Part shown: positions 8,719 to 15,831 of the stretch, in pieces
Layout of the letters: each line of letters opens with the position of its first letter
How positions within the stretch are numbered: the stretch's first letter is position 1
NCBI GenBank assembly: GCA_964203235.1
Contig: CAXNLE010000003.1
Span: 62,001 to 126,000, forward strand
From: BACL27 sp964203235
Lineage (GTDB): Bacteria; Actinomycetota; Acidimicrobiia; Acidimicrobiales; Ilumatobacteraceae
DNA length: 64,000 nt
Reading direction: 5' to 3'
Notes under the pieces: generated by a model
What the model was told of the DNA's origin: nothing
The model's database searches: none
What the model saw: only the letters and a program-made list of their open reading frames with translations
Program-made: the position numbers and the translations under genes

Positions 8719-9863
8719 AACAAACTATGACTACTAAGCCACTAAAACTCGGTGACCGAATAATTTGGCCGCCGGTCGTTCTTGCGCCGATGGCTGGGGT
8801 AACTAACCAACCATTTCGAACACTTTGTCGCGAGTTTGGTCCGGGTCTCGTTTATGTCAACGAAATGATTATGGCTGCTGCACTTGTCTATAAAAATCCA
8901 AAGACTGAAGCGATGATTGCATTTGGGCCCGACGAGTCATTTCGCAGTTTGCAACTTTATGGCAGTGACCCAGCAATTATGGCGACTGCAATTACTCAAC
9001 TCGGTCAGCGCAATGCAGTCGATCACATTGACTTAAATTTTGGTTGCCCCGCGCCAAAAGTGACACGTCGCGGTGGCGGAGCAGCGGTACCACTAAAGAA
9101 AAACTTATTGCGTGAGATTGTCACGACGGCCGTTAAGACGGCTGCCGCATTTGGCATACCAGTCACGTGCAAATTTCGAATGGGACTCAACGACGATTTG
9201 ATGACTTTTATTCACACTGGTTTGATTTGTCAAGATGCTGGTGTGTCGGCGATTGCGTTGCACGCCCGAACTGCACAGCAACACTATGCACCTTTTGCAA
9301 GATGGGAAGCGATTACTGAACTAAAAAATGCCGTTACTGATATACCAGTGCTGGGTAATGGTGATATTTGGGAAGCAAACGATGCACGAGAAATGATGCG
9401 CGTCACCGGATGCGACGGCGTTGTGATCGGTCGTGGATGTCTCGGTAAGCCGTGGTTGTTTCGTGACATGGTGGCAATGTTTAATGGCGAACCGATACCA
9501 GTGACACCGAATCTTGGCTGGGTGCTTGATGTGATGTTGCGTCATGCGATTGCCCTTGAAGCGCACTTTCCGCCTGGTCGTGGTATCCGTGAATTTCGCA
9601 AACATGCAGGATGGTATCTAACTGGATATCCAGTTGGCGGCGAATTGCGTAAGCGATTCAGCGAGGCGTCAAGCATCGCCGAGTTGCATGAACTGAGTGC
9701 TTTATGTGATCAAAGTGCGAGCATTGTTGAAGGCGGTGAGCGTTTCGTGCGCGGTCACAGCAGTGGTCCAATGAACATTGTCTTACCACAAGGATTCTTA
9801 GAAAACCTAGATGATCTTGTCGCGCCCGATGATGCGACATTGACGCACATGAGCGGTGGCTGA
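8715..9863 (+). CDS. dusB: tRNA-dihydrouridine synthase (DusB-like)
   Basis: An FMN-dependent TIM-barrel enzyme that reduces uridines in tRNA to dihydrouridine. It begins with the substrate/FMN loop 'VLAPMAGVTNQPFR' and carries the catalytic Cys111 in 'LNFGCPAPKV'. 'HARTAQQHY', 'VLGNGDIW' and 'GVVIGRGCLGKPWLF' are the remaining FMN-phosphate-binding segments, and 'HAGWYLTGYP' is typical of bacterial Dus C-termini. Length is 382 residues, normal for the actinobacterial DusB/Dus family. The GTG start overlaps the tsaD stop; an internal ATG at 8727 is an alternative. The exact uridine position modified cannot be told from sequence. Confidence 0.93.
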   Translation: MKQTMTTKPLKLGDRIIWPPVVLAPMAGVTNQPFRTLCREFGPGLVYVNEMIMAAALVYKNPKTEAMIAFGPDESFRSLQLYGSDPAIMATAITQLGQRNAVDHIDLNFGCPAPKVTRRGGGAAVPLKKNLLREIVTTAVKTAAAFGIPVTCKFRMGLNDDLMTFIHTGLICQDAGVSAIALHARTAQQHYAPFARWEAITELKNAVTDIPVLGNGDIWEANDAREMMRVTGCDGVVIGRGCLGKPWLFRDMVAMFNGEPIPVTPNLGWVLDVMLRHAIALEAHFPPGRGIREFRKHAGWYLTGYPVGGELRKRFSEASSIAELHELSALCDQSASIVEGGERFVRGHSSGPMNIVLPQGFLENLDDLVAPDDATLTHMSGG

Positions 9864-9895
9864 ACTTTTAATGGCCAGTTTTGGGGCTAATTTTT

Positions 9896-10477
9896 GTGAG
9901 TAGCAAAATTGTTTTGGCGTCGCGTTCACCACGTCGAAAAGATATTTTAGAAAAACTTAACTTGAGTTTTGTAATTGACCCACCAGATATTGACGAGTCA
10001 CCATTAAAAAATGAATCGCCAATTAATTATGTGCAGCGAATTTCGGCAGCAAAAGCAGAATTAGTTGCTCAGCGACATGACCAGCAATGCATAGTGATTG
10101 CCGCCGACACGACTGTTGAACTCAATGGCGAAATCTTTGCTCAACCGCGAGACTTAGACGAGGCGCGGTTTATGATCCAAAAATTATCGAGTAAAACCCA
10201 CCAAGTGCATACTGCAATCAGCGTTCGATACAACCAAGAAATCGCAAACTCCGTTGACACGGCGAGTGTGACGATGCGCGAAGTGACGAGCGAATTGCTT
10301 GAGTGGTACATCGGCACCGGTGAGTCGATCGGCAAGGCTGGCGCGTATGCCGTGCAAGGGCATGGGGCGGCGTTGGTCGCAGATTTGTCGGGTGAAATTG
10401 GCACCGTGATCGGTCTGCCAGTAGGGCTATTGATTGGCATGCTGGGCAACCTAGGAATAGACCCCAAAACTCTTTAA
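9896..10477 (+). CDS. maf: Maf-family nucleoside triphosphate pyrophosphatase
   Basis: A house-cleaning pyrophosphatase that removes modified or non-canonical nucleotides, and has also been linked to septum control. The diagnostic N-terminal 'LASRSPRRKDIL' (SxRR motif), 'DPPDIDES', 'AADTTV' (catalytic Asp) and 'GKAGAYAVQGHGA' are all present. A TTG at 9881 would also open the frame, but the GTG at 9896 places the conserved start (MSSKIVLASRSPRR) directly and has a GGGG stretch about 10 bases upstream. Last gene of the glmS operon. About 193 residues, normal. Confidence 0.92.
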   Translation: MSSKIVLASRSPRRKDILEKLNLSFVIDPPDIDESPLKNESPINYVQRISAAKAELVAQRHDQQCIVIAADTTVELNGEIFAQPRDLDEARFMIQKLSSKTHQVHTAISVRYNQEIANSVDTASVTMREVTSELLEWYIGTGESIGKAGAYAVQGHGAALVADLSGEIGTVIGLPVGLLIGMLGNLGIDPKTL

Positions 10478-10527
10478 TTTAGCGAAACGGTGTTGCTGGT
10501 TGGAAAAATAGCCCTTGGTCAATAGCA

Positions 10528-10554
10528 TTGGCACTCGCACTGTTCGAGTGCTAA
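10528..10554 (+). promoter_or_regulatory. CIRCE operator (HrcA-binding) upstream of groES
   Basis: TTGGCACTC, a 9-base spacer, then GAGTGCTAA. This matches the CIRCE consensus TTAGCACTC-N9-GAGTGCTAA except for one base. It lies 56 bases before the groES start. In known systems HrcA binds CIRCE and represses groESL until heat stress, so this operon is predicted to be under HrcA control. Confidence 0.95.
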
Positions 10555-10609
10555 TCGAAAATTCACGTCAAACACCAACGAAACAACCAAAGAAAACAAG
10601 GAAACCCAC

Positions 10610-10903
10610 ATGAACCTAAAGCCACTTGATGACCGCATTGTGGTCAAGCCAAACGAAGCCGAGAAGACCACTGCGTCGGGCCTCGTAATCCCAGACACTG
10701 CAAAAGAGAAGCCACAAGAGGGCACTGTTGTTGCAGTCGGACCAGGTCGCTGGAGCGATGACACTGGCAAGCACACGCCACTCGATATCAAAGTTGGAGA
10801 TGTTGTTCTTTATTCAAAGTACGGCGGCACCGAGATCACTCACAAGGGCGATGACCTTTTGATTCTTACGAGTCGCGATGTTCTCGCGATCGTGACCAAA
10901 TAA
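10610..10903 (+). CDS. groES: Co-chaperonin GroES
   Basis: The lid of the GroEL folding chamber. The protein starts 'MNLKPLDDRIVVKP' and has the family's 'GTVVAVGPGRW' segment plus 'GDVVLYSKYGGTEI'. At 97 residues it is full length. It follows the CIRCE element and is 39 bases upstream of groEL, so the two form one heat-shock operon. Confidence 0.97.
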   Translation: MNLKPLDDRIVVKPNEAEKTTASGLVIPDTAKEKPQEGTVVAVGPGRWSDDTGKHTPLDIKVGDVVLYSKYGGTEITHKGDDLLILTSRDVLAIVTK

Positions 10904-10942
10904 CCAACTACTACTTCTACTTCGTACAGGGACACTTACAAC

Positions 10943-12580
10943 ATGGCAAAGATTCTTAAATTCAATGAAGAAGCACGTCGCGCACTTGAAGCCGGTGTAA
11001 ACAAATTGGCCGATGCGGTCAAAGTTACGCTTGGACCAAAAGGTCGCAACGTTGTTCTTGACAAAAAGTTCGGCGCTCCGACGATCACCAATGACGGTGT
11101 GTCGGTGGCTAAAGAAGTTGAACTTGAAGACCCATTCGAAAACATGGGCGCGCAACTCGTAAAGGAAGTTGCAACAAAGACCAACGACGTTGCTGGTGAC
11201 GGAACGACAACGGCGACAGTTCTTGCACAAGCCATGGTTACTCACGGCATGCGCAACGTTGCTGCTGGTGCAAACCCGATGGCACTCAAGCGTGGAATCG
11301 AAAAGGCAGTTGCCGCAGTTGTTGAGTCAATTAAGAGTCAATCAAAAGAAGTTGACGACAAGAGCGATATCGCCAGCGTTGCAACTATTTCTGCTGGCGA
11401 TGCTTCGATTGGCAAAGTAATTGCCGATGCGATCGACAAGGTTGGCAAAGATGGTGTTGTCACTGTTGAAGAGTCAAATACTTTCGGTATTGAACTCGAT
11501 TTCACAGAAGGTATGCAGTTTGACAAGGGCTACTTGTCGCCATATTTCGTGACAGATCAAGATCGCCAAGAAGCAGTTCTTGAAGATGCGTACATCTTGT
11601 TTTATTCGTCAAAGATTGCCACAGTTCAATCGATGCTCCCAGTTCTTGAGAGCGTGATGAAGACTGGCAAGCAACTTGTGATCATCGCCGAAGATGTTGA
11701 GGGCGAAGCGCTCGCAACTTTGGTTGTCAACAAGATTCGTGGCACATTCAATTCGACAGCAGTCAAGGCTCCTGGCTTTGGTGATCGTCGCAAGGCAATG
11801 TTGCAAGACATGGCAGTTCTCACTGGTGGACAAGTAATCAGTGAAGAAGTTGGCTTGAAACTTGAAAACGTAACGCTTGATTTGCTCGGTCGTGCAAAGC
11901 GCATCATCATCACTAAAGAGACGACAACTATCGTTGACGGTGCTGGCGACAAGAATGAAGTTAAGGGTCGCATCAGTCAGATTAAGACTGAGATTGACAA
12001 CACTGACTCTGATTGGGATCGTGAGAAGCTTCAAGAGCGTCTTGCAAAACTTGCTGGTGGCGTTGCTGTTATTAAAGTTGGCGCTGCAACTGAAGTTGAG
12101 CTTAAAGAGAAGAAGCACCGTATTGAAGATGCTGTTTCAGCAACTCGTGCCGCAATTGAAGAGGGTGTTGTCGCCGGTGGCGGAACCGCACTTGTTCGAA
12201 GTCGTGAGAGTGTGCTTAAGGTGATTAAATCACTTGAAGGTGACGAAGCAACTGGCGCGCGAAGCGTTTATGATTCGCTAACTGCTCCTGCTCGAGCAAT
12301 TGCAGACAACGCTGGTATTGAAGGCGCAGTGGCAGTTCAACAAGTTGAAGCGGCTAAGGGCAACATTGGTCTCAATGCTGCAACTGGTGAATATGTTGAC
12401 CTTGTTAAGGCCGGCATTATTGACCCAGCGAAGGTAACTCGTGCGGCGTTGCAAAACGCAGCATCAATTGCTGCGCTTGTGATCACAATCGAATGTCTCG
12501 TTGCAGATAAGCCAGAAAAAGCCGGCGCTGCACCAGGCGGCGGCGGCGGAATGCCAGGTGGCGGAATGGGGATGATGTAA
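10943..12580 (+). CDS. groEL: Chaperonin GroEL
   Basis: The 60-kDa chaperonin ring subunit, which folds proteins in an ATP-driven cycle with GroES. Signatures include 'LGPKGRNVVLDK', the ATP-site 'GDGTTTATVLAQ', 'TNDGVSVAKEV' and 'AAVEEG'-like 'AAIEEGVVAGGGTAL'. The 545-residue length is normal. The C-terminus is a Gly/Met-rich tail ending 'GGGMGMM', typical of the housekeeping GroEL rather than the His-tailed GroEL1 paralogue of many actinobacteria. Two hairpins follow the stop codon and probably terminate the operon. Confidence 0.97.
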   Translation: MAKILKFNEEARRALEAGVNKLADAVKVTLGPKGRNVVLDKKFGAPTITNDGVSVAKEVELEDPFENMGAQLVKEVATKTNDVAGDGTTTATVLAQAMVTHGMRNVAAGANPMALKRGIEKAVAAVVESIKSQSKEVDDKSDIASVATISAGDASIGKVIADAIDKVGKDGVVTVEESNTFGIELDFTEGMQFDKGYLSPYFVTDQDRQEAVLEDAYILFYSSKIATVQSMLPVLESVMKTGKQLVIIAEDVEGEALATLVVNKIRGTFNSTAVKAPGFGDRRKAMLQDMAVLTGGQVISEEVGLKLENVTLDLLGRAKRIIITKETTTIVDGAGDKNEVKGRISQIKTEIDNTDSDWDREKLQERLAKLAGGVAVIKVGAATEVELKEKKHRIEDAVSATRAAIEEGVVAGGGTALVRSRESVLKVIKSLEGDEATGARSVYDSLTAPARAIADNAGIEGAVAVQQVEAAKGNIGLNAATGEYVDLVKAGIIDPAKVTRAALQNAASIAALVITIECLVADKPEKAGAAPGGGGGMPGGGMGMM

Positions 12581-12586
12581 CCCGTC

Positions 12587-12609
12587 ACTCCTTTGAAAAG
12601 GGGTTTTTG
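12587..12609 (+). terminator. Rho-independent terminator of groESL
   Basis: ACTCCTT / AAGGGGT stem (7 pairs including one G-T) with a TGAA loop, followed directly by TTTTT. It begins 7 bases after the groEL stop. Confidence 0.75.
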
Positions 12610-12623
12610 GTTACATCAGCTCT

Positions 12624-12647
12624 AAGTAGGTCTCGTTAGATCTACTT
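12624..12647 (+). terminator. Second hairpin downstream of groEL
   Basis: AAGTAGGTCT and AGATCTACTT form a 10-pair stem (one G-T pair) around a CGTT loop, followed by CGTTTCT. The U-tract is weak, so it may be a back-up terminator or an mRNA-stabilising hairpin. Confidence 0.5.
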
Positions 12648-12684
12648 CGTTTCTACAGTGAAGTATTAAAGTGGGCGTTCAGAT

Positions 12685-13977
12685 ATGAATCGTCGCGTCA
12701 TCAAAAAAAAGTTCTATCAAGAAGTAATTTATGACGTGCATGGAGTGCGAAACTCAAAGTTTCGCGTTGCACTTCGATTCGGTTCGCTTTGTCTAAAGGC
12801 TTTTGGCGGGGCGTTGCTTACGCTCGTACTTGCTCCGATCAGCCTCATTCGCCCGATTGAAATCTGGCAGATGCAGACTAGAAGGTCCAAGATCTCATTT
12901 TTTATCCGTGATCTAGAGTTTGGATTGCAGAATATCAAGGCCCGTGGGCAACTGGGCAAAAAATTTGTTTTTGTGCTGTATCCCATTCCATTTCCAAATG
13001 CTCAACTTGCCTTGATGTATCGACGCCATGTGACTATTCTTGGCGCGAAGCAGAAATATCTTGCTGAAGCCTTTAGGTTTGTTTGGCCGATTGCACGAAT
13101 CGAAATGAAGGGTCGTGTTGTTGTTGACACAGCAGATCGTTTTGTAATTTGGAATTCACGCACTCCCACACTTTCATTTACTGACGATGAAACAGTGAAA
13201 GGTGTGGAGCTGAATCGCAAGATGCAACTAGATCTTGATCAGCCGTATGTATGTTTAGCCTTTTCGTCAAAAAGATATCGAATGAGTGCTGACTATGCAA
13301 TTAATAAATACAATAATCTAGGAACTGGCAAAATGGTGAATTTATTTGATGTGGTACCAGAAATTTCCTCTTATATACCGGCAATAAATAAGCTAACGAG
13401 CTCAAAAATTGCGGTTGTACGGACAGGAATATTTGAAGACGAGCGACTTCCCTCGAACTTAGGAGGTCTAGTTCATGACTACTCTTTTGGCGAACAAAGC
13501 CCTTTCGGTGATGTTTGGCTTCATTCGCGCTGCTTGTTTTCGTTAGCTGGTGGTGGTTCGGGCTCACATTGGTTTGCTGCAATTTTTGATAAACCGTGTA
13601 TTTTTGTGGATCAATTTATTTTGGCCGGATCGCACGGTAATCGTGATCTATTTATTATGCAACTGCCATGGCTTTTGAAAGAGAAGCGTTTTGCAACATT
13701 TGAATGGATGGCGCGTGAAGAAAACCTTGATTGGGCATTTGATAGCGACCGATTGGGAGTTGATTATGAATTGATTAAGAATACGTCACAACAAATAGTT
13801 GACGTGACTGAAGAAATGATCCAGCGGTTAGACGGTACTTGGATTGAATCTGAGGAAGATAAGAAACTTCATAAGCGGTTTTTGGAGGTTATGAATTTGC
13901 GGGTTCCGCATGAGCGGGCTCCGGCGAGAATGGGGGCTAAGTTCTTGCGAGAACATCAGCATCTTTTGCCGCAATGA
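12685..13977 (+). CDS. TIGR04372-like putative glycosyltransferase
   Basis: A 430-residue protein with an N-terminal hydrophobic hairpin (about residues 35-60) and a soluble remainder. It aligns by eye with two tandem proteins at 55.9-58.5 kb. Shared landmarks are a 'VVRTG...LP..L..L..D.S' segment, a 'GDVWLHSRCLFSLAGGGSG' segment followed by '..KPCIFVD', and a C-terminus ending in FLRE..HLL. These fit the TIGR04372 family, described as putative glycosyltransferases in surface polysaccharide loci. The sugar and acceptor are unknown. The stop overlaps the start of the small membrane protein gene (ATGA), so the two are co-translated. The family call comes from remembered motifs, not from a search. 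Confidence 0.55.
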   Translation: MNRRVIKKKFYQEVIYDVHGVRNSKFRVALRFGSLCLKAFGGALLTLVLAPISLIRPIEIWQMQTRRSKISFFIRDLEFGLQNIKARGQLGKKFVFVLYPIPFPNAQLALMYRRHVTILGAKQKYLAEAFRFVWPIARIEMKGRVVVDTADRFVIWNSRTPTLSFTDDETVKGVELNRKMQLDLDQPYVCLAFSSKRYRMSADYAINKYNNLGTGKMVNLFDVVPEISSYIPAINKLTSSKIAVVRTGIFEDERLPSNLGGLVHDYSFGEQSPFGDVWLHSRCLFSLAGGGSGSHWFAAIFDKPCIFVDQFILAGSHGNRDLFIMQLPWLLKEKRFATFEWMAREENLDWAFDSDRLGVDYELIKNTSQQIVDVTEEMIQRLDGTWIESEEDKKLHKRFLEVMNLRVPHERAPARMGAKFLREHQHLLPQ

Positions 13978-14345
13978 GTGAGGCGACGAAATCGACTCGT
14001 TCTGTGGGCAGGGGTTTTTGGTTACACCAGATTGTTGAATATCTGATCGCTGCTGCGCTCATTTTGATGAGCGCGCAGTCTGATTATCCAATCGTTACGT
14101 CTGCCTTTGGTATTGCTTTGTTGGTCAACGTGACCATCACAGATGGGCCGCTAAGTGCATACAAAATTATTTCGCGTCTGATACATCGGATTATTGATTG
14201 GCTATATGTCGGCGCACTAATCGTTGGAGCAATAGTTCTAGATATTGACCAGTCAACGCGAACGACATTGCTCGGTGTGGCTATTGCACTTGTCGTAATT
14301 GCATTGAGCACCAACTACTCAAAGAAGGTCTTTCGTCGCAGTTAG
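13974..14345 (+). CDS. Small polytopic membrane protein, unknown function
   Basis: 123 residues. After a basic N-terminus (residues 1-15) the chain has about four hydrophobic segments near residues 20-35, 43-58, 77-90 and 97-112, separated by short loops, with a basic C-terminus (KKVFRRS). I recognise no domain. The ATG overlaps the stop of the putative glycosyltransferase, so a shared role in the envelope is plausible but unproven. Confidence 0.6.
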   Translation: MSEATKSTRSVGRGFWLHQIVEYLIAAALILMSAQSDYPIVTSAFGIALLVNVTITDGPLSAYKIISRLIHRIIDWLYVGALIVGAIVLDIDQSTRTTLLGVAIALVVIALSTNYSKKVFRRS

Positions 14346-14364
14346 CTCGCCGTAGGATGAGGCT

Positions 14365-14535
14365 ATGAGTTTTGATCCACCAGCACCAGATTTGCAAAAA
14401 ATTCTTGCGGCTTGGGAGACTTGGGAGCGCGGAGAAGAACAGCCCGGCAAAACACTCGCCACATTGAAAACTGCTGGTCTAGATGTCATCTTGCGCGATT
14501 TAAAAGACCGCGGTTGGTCACCAGTTTCTAAATAA
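14365..14535 (+). CDS. Small conserved-looking 56-residue protein
   Basis: The frame starts ATG AGT TTT GAT and ends TAA at 14533-14535, and encodes an acidic then basic helical peptide ('ILAAWETWERGEEQPGK', 'LKTAGLDVILRDL'). A purine-rich GGATGAGG sits about 2-10 bases before the ATG. It is only 2 bases upstream of the NUDIX gene, so it is probably a genuine co-transcribed gene. The peptide resembles small uncharacterised proteins I associate with this position in Acidimicrobiia, but I cannot name a family. Confidence 0.6.
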   Translation: MSFDPPAPDLQKILAAWETWERGEEQPGKTLATLKTAGLDVILRDLKDRGWSPVSK

Positions 14536-14537
14536 AA

Positions 14538-15209
14538 ATGCGTTCTGGTGGCGCACAGAATATTCTGCGGCCAGATACGGCGCGAGTGATCAATGAAAAT
14601 CCGTTTGCTTGTCTTAATGCCAGTGAACTCAGCGCGCTTAATTCGCTAGAAACCGTTTCAAGCGCACTCGCTAGTTTTCGGCCTGATGCACAACTTCAAG
14701 TTGCTCAAGCGCCGGCGCGACCGTCGGCAGTGCTGATCGGATTATTTCAAAGCAACGATGGCGTTGAAGTGATTTTGACACGCCGTTCGCATCAGTTGAC
14801 AAATCATCGTGGAGAAATTTCGTTTCCGGGTGGACGGCTTGACGAAGGCGAAACAGTCAGTGCTGCCGCGCTTCGTGAAACCCACGAAGAAATTGGGATT
14901 AACCCGAGTGAGGCAAAGGTAATCGCAGAACTTAGTGCAATGTCGACAGTCGTCAGTAACTCTCACATCGTGCCGGTTGTCGCTCGGTTTGAAAAAAGAC
15001 CAAAAATGCAGCCGATGAATAGCGAGGTAGATCGGGTGTTCACTGTGCCTCTTAGTGAACTTATTCGTAGCGACACTTATAGCCAGGAACATTGGAAGTT
15101 TCCCGATCGTGAGCTTCAAATTAGTTTCTTCTATTTGGATGACGAAACAATTTGGGGAGTAACTGCACGAGTGTTGCTTCAAGTGATGAACTTAACCCTG
15201 AAGTTATAA
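14538..15209 (+). CDS. CoA-pyrophosphatase-type NUDIX hydrolase
   Basis: Hydrolyses a nucleoside-diphosphate-linked substrate, most likely coenzyme A or a CoA derivative. The Nudix box is intact, from 'GRLDEGETVSAAAL' to 'RETHEEIGI' (GX5EX7REUXEEXGU). It is preceded by 'LTRRSHQLTNHRGEISFPGG', the UPF0035 motif that marks the CoA-specific subgroup. 223 residues. It starts two bases after the 56-residue gene and converges with the phospholipase gene downstream. Confidence 0.88.
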   Translation: MRSGGAQNILRPDTARVINENPFACLNASELSALNSLETVSSALASFRPDAQLQVAQAPARPSAVLIGLFQSNDGVEVILTRRSHQLTNHRGEISFPGGRLDEGETVSAAALRETHEEIGINPSEAKVIAELSAMSTVVSNSHIVPVVARFEKRPKMQPMNSEVDRVFTVPLSELIRSDTYSQEHWKFPDRELQISFFYLDDETIWGVTARVLLQVMNLTLKL

Positions 15210-15218
15210 GTCAATTAG

Positions 15219-15743
15219 TTACGGCCCACCAATCGTGCGCACACTTTGAAAAAACGTGATTGCCCATGCTTCACAGCGCACGCGTCTAGTTCGTGCCCGC
15301 GTGGTGCACGTTTCGAACATGTCGCGTTGAAATTGTTCATCAATTCTTGATCGTTGCCCAGCATTCCAATAGCGACCGTAACTCCAAGTATCAGTTAGGC
15401 AAATAGATCCAGGTGTCAGCCCAGCGCAGTTGTATCGACGATCTAAGAGTTTCAAATTGCGATAGCCGAAATCATGGCGACGACATGCTGCCGCGAAGTT
15501 GAAAGACCTACCGTCGTTGCCGATAATTGGTACTGAGCAACTGTCAGTTGTCCAGTCAAGCCAAGGCTGTTGACTACGCCACTTGATGCGTGATTGATCA
15601 AATTCGCGCAACGATGTATTAAACAAAACAGACTCGACGTATGCGAGATCGCTGTCTGGGTTGGGCACCGCAATTGTAAACAGAGAAGAAATGGCGGCTA
15701 AAACACTCGAAACCGCGACGAGAGCAGTTTGGGCAACGCCCAT
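15219..15743 (-). CDS. Secreted prokaryotic phospholipase A2
   Basis: Likely cleaves the sn-2 acyl chain of phospholipids outside the cell. The 174-residue protein starts with a hydrophobic signal segment (about residues 4-25). The core has 'DSCSVP', 'FNFAAACRRHDFGYRN' and later cysteines, matching the bacterial/fungal PLA2 family (PF09056). The catalytic dyad would be H90 with an adjacent Asp, and paired Cys residues (C69, C87 and those near 'YNCAG', 'SICLTD') suggest disulfides, consistent with export. It is a lone gene between convergent and co-directional neighbours. The family assignment is confident; the biological role (nutrient scavenging, predation, lipid remodelling) is not known. 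Confidence 0.85.
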   Translation of the reverse strand: MGVAQTALVAVSSVLAAISSLFTIAVPNPDSDLAYVESVLFNTSLREFDQSRIKWRSQQPWLDWTTDSCSVPIIGNDGRSFNFAAACRRHDFGYRNLKLLDRRYNCAGLTPGSICLTDTWSYGRYWNAGQRSRIDEQFQRDMFETCTTRARTRRVRCEAWAITFFQSVRTIGGP

Positions 15744-15831
15744 TTGATCCTCGTTTCGTGACGCAAATATGCATCGCTAAGTTGCAATGTGTGCACGCGA
15801 CTCAAATTCGGTGCTACCTATCGTAGGATTC

